Program-made: the position numbers and the translations under genes
From: Stenotrophomonas_A sp036566925
Lineage (GTDB): Bacteria; Pseudomonadota; Gammaproteobacteria; Xanthomonadales; Xanthomonadaceae
Length of the DNA stretch: 12,550 bases
Reading direction: 5' to 3'
Assembly (NCBI GenBank): GCA_036566925.1
Contig: DATCVI010000111.1
Location: 1 to 12,550 of the forward strand
Part shown: positions 7,727 to 12,550 of the stretch, in pieces
Position numbering within the stretch: the first letter of the stretch is position 1
Layout of the letters: each line of letters begins with the position of its first letter
Notes under the pieces: model-generated
The model's input: only the letters and a program-made list of their open reading frames with translations
The model's database searches: none
What the model was told of the DNA's origin: nothing

Positions 7727-9361
7727 TCAGCCCAGCGAACGGGCAGTGTTGATGACATTGATGCCGTTGAAGCGCGCGGTCGAGGAACCGTGCGAGACCG
7801 CCGAGACCTGGCCCGGCTGGCCCTTGCCGTCGAAGAACGAGCCGCCGAGGCGGTAGTCGCGTTCGTCGGCGACCGCGACGCAGGCGTTCCAGAATTCCGG
7901 CGTGCGGATCTGGTAGGCCACGTCTTCAAGCATGCGGGTGATCTTGCCTTCCTTGATTTCGTAGAACAGCTGGCCACCGAACTGGGCGTTGTAGCGCTGC
8001 TGGTCGATCGAGAAGGAGCCGTCGCCGATGATGTAGATGCCGTTCTCGACGTCCTTGATCATGTCGGCCACGGACAGCGGGGTCTTGCCCGGTGCCAGCG
8101 AGACGTTGGCCATGCGCTGGAACTGCACGCTGGACCAGGAGTCGGCATAGCAGCAGCCGTCGGACTCGGTCTTGCCGAGGATGTGGGCCTGGTCGCGGAT
8201 GGCCTGGTAATCGACCAGCACGCCGTCCTTGATGAGGTCCCACTGCTTGGTCTTGACGCCTTCGTCGTCGTAGCCGACCGCGCCGAGGCTGCCGGTCTGG
8301 ACCTTGTCGGCGAAGATGTTGACCTTGTCGCTGCCGTACTGGAAACGCGACTTGAGCTTGTCCAGGGTGGCGAAGCTGGTGCCGGCGTAGTTGGCTTCGT
8401 AGCCGAGCACGCGGTCCAGTTCCAGCGGATGGCCAACCGACTCGTGGATGGTGAGCCAGGTGTGCGAGGGGTCCAGGACCAGGTCGTACTTGCCCGGCTT
8501 GACCGACTGCGCCTTGAGCTTCTCCTGCGCCTGCTTGGCCGCGGCGATGGCGTCTTCCTTCATGTCGTAGGACAGGCCGTAGTTGACCACCCCGTTCGGG
8601 CTGACCACCTTGCCGGACGCAGCGCCATCCAGGTATTCGAAGCCCATGCCCATCGGCGCGGACAGGCCGTCGCGGGTGCGGAACTTGCCGCTGGCCTTGT
8701 CGATGGCGGTGACGGTCATCGGCGCCCAGATGCGGTGCACGTCCTGGTCGACGTAGGAACCGTCGCTGCTGGCGAAATACTTCTGTTCGTTGACCAGGAA
8801 CAGCATCGAATTGACGAAGCTGGCGCCGGCATTCATCGCCGCGGCATTGACGCCCAGCAGCAGGTCGGCCTTGTCCTTCAACGGCACTTCCATGGCGTTC
8901 TTCTTGATCGGCGTCTTCCACGACACTTCGCCGAAGCCAGGCGCCTTGGCCAGCTGCACCGGCGCGGTCTGCACCTTGGCGTTGGCCTTGGCGATCGCGG
9001 CGGCTTGCTGCGCGGCGCGCGCCACGCCCTGTTCGGTGAGCTCGTTGGTGGCGGCAAAGCCCCAGGCGCCATTGGCGATCACGCGGATGCCGACGCCGGT
9101 GGATTCGGTGTTCACCACGTTCTGGACCTTGTCCTCGCGGGTGATGACGAACTGCCGCAGGTAGCGGCCGATGCGCACGTCGCAGTAGCTGGCGCCAGCG
9201 CCGCGGGCGGCGGTGAGCGCGGTATCGGCCAGGCGCTTCTTGTGCGCCGGGTCGAGGAAGGCGAGCAATTGCTCGGCGGCGATCGCCTTGCCAAAGAAGG
9301 ACGGCACCAGCAGGCCGCCCGCAGTCAGCCCACTGAGGGCAAGGAAATCACGTCGATGCAC
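7727..9361 (-). CDS. TldD-family metallopeptidase with Tat signal (copy 1, paired with TldE)
   Basis: A 544-residue TldD-type protein. The start is GTG at 9361, with GGGGAG at 9369-9374 and a 7-nt spacer. The N-terminus MHRRDFLALSGLTAGGLLVP followed by SFFGKAIAAEQ is a clear Tat signal with twin arginines, hydrophobic stretch and a likely AIA-A cleavage near residue 29. The catalytic HESVGH motif lies at residues 306-311, followed by PLELDRVLGYEANYAGTSF. DEGVKTKQW is at 366-374 and the GGSFFDGKGQ block at 506-515. The family degrades unstructured peptides as a heterodimer with TldE, and the TldE-type gene follows 17 bp downstream. E. coli TldD is cytoplasmic, so the Tat signal implies a periplasmic variant. 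The cysteine that supplies the third metal ligand in E. coli TldD seems to be replaced here (FFDGKGQ). The protein is highly similar to the next copy upstream. Confidence 0.94.
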   Translation of the reverse strand: MHRRDFLALSGLTAGGLLVPSFFGKAIAAEQLLAFLDPAHKKRLADTALTAARGAGASYCDVRIGRYLRQFVITREDKVQNVVNTESTGVGIRVIANGAWGFAATNELTEQGVARAAQQAAAIAKANAKVQTAPVQLAKAPGFGEVSWKTPIKKNAMEVPLKDKADLLLGVNAAAMNAGASFVNSMLFLVNEQKYFASSDGSYVDQDVHRIWAPMTVTAIDKASGKFRTRDGLSAPMGMGFEYLDGAASGKVVSPNGVVNYGLSYDMKEDAIAAAKQAQEKLKAQSVKPGKYDLVLDPSHTWLTIHESVGHPLELDRVLGYEANYAGTSFATLDKLKSRFQYGSDKVNIFADKVQTGSLGAVGYDDEGVKTKQWDLIKDGVLVDYQAIRDQAHILGKTESDGCCYADSWSSVQFQRMANVSLAPGKTPLSVADMIKDVENGIYIIGDGSFSIDQQRYNAQFGGQLFYEIKEGKITRMLEDVAYQIRTPEFWNACVAVADERDYRLGGSFFDGKGQPGQVSAVSHGSSTARFNGINVINTARSLG

Positions 9362-9368
9362 GGCGATA

Positions 9369-9374
9369 CTCCCC
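9369..9374 (-). promoter_or_regulatory. Ribosome binding site supporting the GTG start of TldD copy 1
   Basis: GGGGAG on the minus strand is 7 nt before the GTG at 9361. It fixes the start so that the protein begins MHRRDFL, with the twin arginines directly at the N-terminus. Confidence 0.6.
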
Positions 9375-9381
9375 GAAAGTC

Positions 9382-9396
9382 CCGCGCTCGGCGCGG
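9382..9396. repeat. Small hairpin in the leader of TldD copy 1
   Basis: ccgcgc and gcgcgg form a 6-bp perfect stem with a 3-nt loop, immediately upstream of the ribosome binding site. It could modulate translation, but in DNA this GC-rich it may be chance. The rest of the 219-bp spacer (9397-9501) holds no gene or clear promoter that I can support. Confidence 0.3.
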
Positions 9397-9501
9397 AAGG
9401 TTGGATGGGCGCGGCTCACTGCCCGCGTCCCCGATTCTTGCGGTACAAGGCTTCGCGCGTCATGTGACTTTCGACAGGGATGAGGCGATCGGACCGCATC
9501 T

Positions 9502-9565
9502 GTCGGGGCTGAAGCCCCTCCCACAGGGGAGGCCGGCAATTTGTGGGAGGGGCTTCAGCCCCGAC
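9502..9565. repeat. REP-like element: perfect 24-bp inverted repeat
   Basis: The arms 9502-9525 and 9542-9565 are exact reverse complements around a 16-bp loop. Each arm is itself a small palindrome (ggggct-tc-agcccc when read from the right arm), followed by gtgggagg-type sequence. This GGGGCTTCAGCCCC core is typical of the extragenic palindromes common in Xanthomonadaceae and Pseudomonas genomes, usually mobilised by RAYT transposases. It begins 15 bp after the stop of TldD copy 2, so it may also serve as a transcription end or mRNA stabiliser. It separates the two TldD copies. Confidence 0.85.
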
Positions 9566-9580
9566 GAACCACCGGCGAAC

Positions 9581-11209
9581 TCACCCCAGCGAACGAGCCG
9601 TATTGATGACATTGACCCCATCAAAGCGCGTCGTCGCCGAACCATGCGACACCGCCGAGACCTGCCCAGGCTGGCCCTTGCCGTCGAAGAACGAGCCGCC
9701 CATGCGGAAGTCGCGCTCGTCGCAGATGGCCGAGACCGAGTTCCAGAATTCCGGCGTGCGGATCTGGTAGGCGCCGTCCTCCACCAGTCGGGTCACCTTG
9801 CCGTGCTCGATCTCGTAGATCAGCTGGCCGCCGAACTGGGCGTTGTAGCGCTGCTGGTCGATCGAATACGAGGCGCGGCCATGGATGTAGAGGCCCTTGT
9901 CGACCCCGGCGATCATCTGCTGCACGTCCAGCGGCGTCTTGCCCGGCGCCAGCGAGACGTTGGGCATGCGCTGGAACTGCACGCTGGACCAGGCGTCGGC
10001 GTAGCTGCAGCCGTCGGACTCGGTCTTGCCCAGGATATGGGCCTGGTCGCGCGTGCACTGGTAATCGACCAGGATGCCGTCGCGCACCAGGTTCCACTGC
10101 TTGGTCTTCACGCCCTCGTCGTCGTAGGCCACCGCGCCGAGGCTGCCGGCGCGGGTCTTGTCGGCGACGATATCGACCAGCGGGCTACCCCAGCGGAAGC
10201 CGGCGTCGCGCTTGTCGAGCGTGGCGAAGCTGGTGCCGGCGTAATTGGCCTCGTAGCCGAGCACGCGGTCCAGCTCCAGCGGATGGCCGACCGACTCGTG
10301 GATGGTCAGGAACAGGTTGCTCGGGTCGATCACCAGGTCGTACTTGCCCGGCTTGACCGAGGGCGCGGACAACTTGGCCCGGGCCTGCTTGGCGGCAGCG
10401 ATCGCATCCTCGCGCGGGTCGTAGGACAGGCCGTAGGCGACCAGCCCACCGGGGAGTTCGTGTTTTTGCGCCGGGTCGCCGGCCAGGTACTCGTAGCCCA
10501 TGCCGACGGGCGCACCGAGACCATCGCGGGTACGGAACTTGCCGCTGGCCTTGTCCACCGCGGTGACGGTGAACGGCAGCCACAGGCGGTGGATGTCCTG
10601 ATCGATCCAGGAACCGTCGCTGCTGGCGAAGTACTTCTGCTCGTTGATCGCGAACAGGCGCGAGGCCGCGAAATCGGCACCGGCGTTGAGCGCGGCGGCA
10701 TTGATGTCCAGCAGCAGCGCAGCCTTTTCGGCCACCGGCACTTCCATTGCGTTGCGCTGGATCGGGGTGCGCCAGCTGACCTCGCCCACGCCGGTGACCG
10801 GCGCCAGCTGCACCGGCGCGGTCGAGAACTTGGCGTTGGCCCTGGCAATGGCGACCGCCTGCCGGGCGGCCTTGGCCACGCCATCGGCGGTCAGCGTATT
10901 GGTGGCGGCAAAGCCCCAGGCGCCGTCGGCGATCACGCGCACGCCGACGCCGGTCGATTCGGCATTGACCACGTTCTCGACCCGGGCCTCGCGCGTGGTC
11001 ACGAACTGGCGCAGGTAGCGTCCCACCCGTACGTCGCAATAACTGGCGCCGCCGGACTTGGCCGCCGCCAGCGCGGCATCGGCCAGGCGGCGGTTGCGCG
11101 CGGCATCGGCGGGCGCGAGCAGTTGTTCGGCGGCGATCAGGCGGGTATGCGGCAGCAGCAGGCCGCCGGCGCCGAGCGCGGACAATTGCAGGAAGGTACG
11201 ACGATCCAC
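9581..11209 (-). CDS. TldD-family metallopeptidase with Tat signal (copy 2)
   Basis: A 542-residue paralogue of the adjacent TldD gene. The start is GTG at 11209 with a GGAG 9 nt upstream. The N-terminus MDRRTFLQLSALGAGGLLLP then HTRLIAAEQ is a Tat signal with twin arginines. HESVGH is at residues 304-309, DEGVKTKQW at 364-372 and GGSFFDGKGQ at 504-513. Long identical blocks are shared with copy 1 (for example HPLELDRVLGYEANYAGTSF, RDQAHILGKTESDGC and RTPEFW), and the last residues INTARSLG are the same in both, so they arose by tandem duplication and have since diverged, chiefly in the middle. Unlike copy 1 it has no TldE gene directly after it and is preceded by its own 140-bp upstream region, so it may be separately regulated. 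It could share the single TldE or act as a homomer. As in copy 1, the usual metal-ligand cysteine position is not Cys. Confidence 0.93.
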   Translation of the reverse strand: MDRRTFLQLSALGAGGLLLPHTRLIAAEQLLAPADAARNRRLADAALAAAKSGGASYCDVRVGRYLRQFVTTREARVENVVNAESTGVGVRVIADGAWGFAATNTLTADGVAKAARQAVAIARANAKFSTAPVQLAPVTGVGEVSWRTPIQRNAMEVPVAEKAALLLDINAAALNAGADFAASRLFAINEQKYFASSDGSWIDQDIHRLWLPFTVTAVDKASGKFRTRDGLGAPVGMGYEYLAGDPAQKHELPGGLVAYGLSYDPREDAIAAAKQARAKLSAPSVKPGKYDLVIDPSNLFLTIHESVGHPLELDRVLGYEANYAGTSFATLDKRDAGFRWGSPLVDIVADKTRAGSLGAVAYDDEGVKTKQWNLVRDGILVDYQCTRDQAHILGKTESDGCSYADAWSSVQFQRMPNVSLAPGKTPLDVQQMIAGVDKGLYIHGRASYSIDQQRYNAQFGGQLIYEIEHGKVTRLVEDGAYQIRTPEFWNSVSAICDERDFRMGGSFFDGKGQPGQVSAVSHGSATTRFDGVNVINTARSLG

Positions 11210-11289
11210 GCGAGGCTTCTCCAGTGAGGCGCGCCTGCGGAGTCCATCGCGATGCGCAAACCCCGAGCGTGGCGGCTGGGTGGAAAGCC

Positions 11290-11308
11290 GGTCAAGTGAC
11301 CGCGGTCA
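11290..11308. promoter_or_regulatory. Triple GGTCA half-site, possible operator of TldD copy 2
   Basis: Three GGTCA half-sites alternate in orientation with 2-bp spacers: GGTCA-AG-TGACC-GC-GGTCA. The right-hand pair makes a perfect 12-bp palindrome (11297-11308). It lies about 80 bp upstream of the GTG of TldD copy 2, in the 140-bp spacer after the aldolase gene, a plausible place for an operator. On the minus strand a TTGACC inside it could serve as a -35 element, but no convincing -10 follows. The 10-bp palindromes 11227-11236 and 11245-11254 are also in this spacer. The protein that would bind is unknown. Confidence 0.35.
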
Positions 11309-11349
11309 TGGGTGCGAGAAGCGAATCACAGTAGCGCGGGCGGCGACAC

Positions 11350-12504
11350 TCAACTGACCAAGGCGGCCAGCAGGATTTTCGCCACATCCTGCGGTGGGCG
11401 TCGCAACAATGTCGCGTTGACCTGCAGCATGCTGTTGCCGCCCGGCGGGGGTGCAGCCACTCGCACGCCGGCGGCGCCCGCCTTGGCCGCCCAGGCCTGT
11501 GCATCGATCTGGCCGGGCAAGGTCAGCGCGACGCTGCTGGTGCCCTCGGGCAAACGCTGCACGCGCAGGCGGCCGTCGGCCTGCAAGGCGGCGAAGACCT
11601 GTTCGGCGGCTTGCCAGGCGCGGGCGTATTGCTGCTCGTAATCCTGCAGGTATCGCTGTGCCGGACCAACCAGCGGCCAGGCGTGCGGTAGCCCGCTGCC
11701 GAACATGCGGCGCTGCGCGCGCAGCGGCTCGATCAGCGCGGATTCGCCGGCCAGGATCGCGCCGGAGGCGGCGTTGAAATGCTTCCACAGCGAGACGTAG
11801 ACCGTGTCGAACAGCGCGGTGTACTCGCGTACGTTGTGGCCGGTGTGCTGCGGCAGGTTGAACAGCCGGGCGCCGTCCAGGTGCAGGCCGATGCCCTCGC
11901 CGCGTGCGTAATCGCAAAGGGCGCGCACGTCGGCCCAAGGAACATAGCGGTGACCGAGCCGGCGCACCGGGCTTTCCAGCGAAATCGCGCCGATCTTCAT
12001 CGGCACCCGCCCTTGCGCGGCACGCTCGACCTCGGTGCGCACCGCGTCCAGCGGCAGCCTCGCGTTGTCCGCCGGCAGTGGCACGAGGTTCAACGCGCTG
12101 AGCACCGTCGCGCAGTCGCCGCTGTCGTTGTAGAGATGGCTCTCGGCCTGCACCAGCACGCGGCGGTGTTCGCCTGCCAGTGCGCGCACCGCGAGGTGGT
12201 TGGCGAGGGTGCCGGTGGGCAGGAACAGCGCGGCCGGCTTGCCCAGCCGCTGGGCGAAGGCCTGCTCTATCTGTTCGATGGTTCCGCCGAGGCTGTAATT
12301 GTCCGGCTCGAAGTCTTTCGCGGCCGCCGCTTGTGCCAGCTGCGCGGCGTACTCGGCCGGGGTCAGGCCCAGGCCGTCGGAGACGAAGTTCACGTGGTCC
12401 GACATCGGTGCGCTTCGCGCGGCGGCGGTGGCGGCGGTGGCCGTGCCCAGTAGCGGCAGCGCGGCCGCCAGGCCGCCTGTGGCGATAAAACTGCGACGGT
12501 CCAT
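11350..12504 (-). CDS. Threonine-aldolase-like PLP enzyme with Tat signal
   Basis: A 384-residue fold-type I PLP enzyme of the beta-eliminating lyase/low-specificity threonine aldolase family. Two ATGs are in frame; I prefer the second (12504), because AAGGA at 12510-12514 is 5 nt before it but touches the first. The protein then begins MDRRSFIATGGLAAALPLLG, a Tat signal with likely cleavage near residue 24-32. Family features seen are LFLPTGTLANHLAV (residues 94-107), AESHLYNDSGD (120-130), and HLDGARLFNLP (208-218) with the PLP-ring Asp210. VSLWKHFNAASGAILAG contains the probable Schiff-base Lys241. Classical members have a SKGLG context around this lysine, so this is a divergent subfamily whose substrate is uncertain. 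Classical members are cytoplasmic, so export of a folded, cofactor-loaded enzyme to the periplasm is implied. It precedes the TldD pair by 140 bp and may not share their promoter. Confidence 0.9.
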   Translation of the reverse strand: MDRRSFIATGGLAAALPLLGTATAATAAARSAPMSDHVNFVSDGLGLTPAEYAAQLAQAAAAKDFEPDNYSLGGTIEQIEQAFAQRLGKPAALFLPTGTLANHLAVRALAGEHRRVLVQAESHLYNDSGDCATVLSALNLVPLPADNARLPLDAVRTEVERAAQGRVPMKIGAISLESPVRRLGHRYVPWADVRALCDYARGEGIGLHLDGARLFNLPQHTGHNVREYTALFDTVYVSLWKHFNAASGAILAGESALIEPLRAQRRMFGSGLPHAWPLVGPAQRYLQDYEQQYARAWQAAEQVFAALQADGRLRVQRLPEGTSSVALTLPGQIDAQAWAAKAGAAGVRVAAPPPGGNSMLQVNATLLRRPPQDVAKILLAALVS

Positions 12505-12509
12505 GCACA

Positions 12510-12514
12510 TCCTT
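12510..12514 (-). promoter_or_regulatory. Ribosome binding site choosing the second ATG
   Basis: AAGGA on the minus strand is followed by TGTGC and then ATG (12504), a normal 5-nt spacing. The upstream ATG at 12510 overlaps the AAGGA end and would have no spacer. The second ATG also gives the usual MDRRSF Tat start. Confidence 0.6.
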
Positions 12515-12515
12515 G

Positions 12516-12550
12516 TTCGGTGCGCCGCCGGAAGGCGGCACCAGCCCGAA
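12516..12550. repeat. Hairpin upstream of the aldolase-like gene
   Basis: gccgcc and ggcggc (12524-12539) form a 6-bp stem with a ggaa loop. It is flanked by an outer ttcgg/ccgaa pair at 12516-12520 and 12546-12550. The structure ends just before the ribosome binding site, so it may be a terminator of an upstream gene outside the window or a leader hairpin. No U-tract is visible. Confidence 0.35.

Noticed and set aside
7790..11227. A 1145-codon open frame on the plus strand spanning both TldD genes.
   Set aside because: It is antisense to two clear protein families. Its Gly/Val/Arg/Ala-rich composition repeats itself because the two genes underneath are paralogues; it is a shadow caused by high GC.
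12505..12510. Upstream ATG of the aldolase-like gene (MCMDRRSF).
   Set aside because: It overlaps the AAGGA ribosome binding site; the second ATG has correct spacing and gives a standard Tat leader.

Overview
The window is high-GC DNA in which every supported gene lies on the minus strand, so transcription runs from base 12550 towards base 1. The gene set and the GC-rich inverted repeats between genes fit a gammaproteobacterium of the Xanthomonadaceae type (Lysobacter, Luteimonas, Stenotrophomonas or Xanthomonas relatives). This placement is inferred from general knowledge, not from a database search.

In transcription order, the first half encodes predicted exported enzymes. These are a threonine-aldolase-like PLP enzyme with a Tat signal (11350-12504), then two tandem TldD-type metallopeptidase paralogues, each with a Tat signal and an intact HExxxH motif (9581-11209 and 7727-9361). 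A TldE/PmbA-type partner follows (6375-7709); it has neither a signal peptide nor HExxxH. The two TldD copies share long identical blocks and look like an old tandem duplication. A REP-like perfect 24-bp inverted repeat lies between them. The downstream TldD copy and the TldE gene are 17 bp apart and probably form the working pair.

The second half, after a 141-bp hairpin-rich spacer, is a compact operon of the MoxR/DUF58/Bat type. It holds a DUF4159 protein with a variant Tat-like signal and a TTG start (5520-6233), a MoxR AAA+ ATPase (4520-5506), a DUF58 protein (3612-4511) and a BatA-N-domain membrane protein (2464-3621). It continues with a large DUF4175-like membrane protein carrying a His/Asp-rich insert (278-2467), and a truncated two-helix membrane protein that runs off the window (1-281). 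Gaps within this block are 13 and 8 bp, and the remaining junctions overlap by 10, 4 and 4 bp.

A working picture, which is inference: the MoxR ATPase and DUF58 protein act at the inner face of the membrane on the Bat-like membrane proteins, while the Tld proteins and the PLP enzyme act in the periplasm. The most unusual points are the apparent Tat export of TldD-family proteases beside a signal-less TldE, the absence of the family's expected metal-ligand cysteine in both TldD copies, and the His/Asp-rich segment in the large membrane protein.
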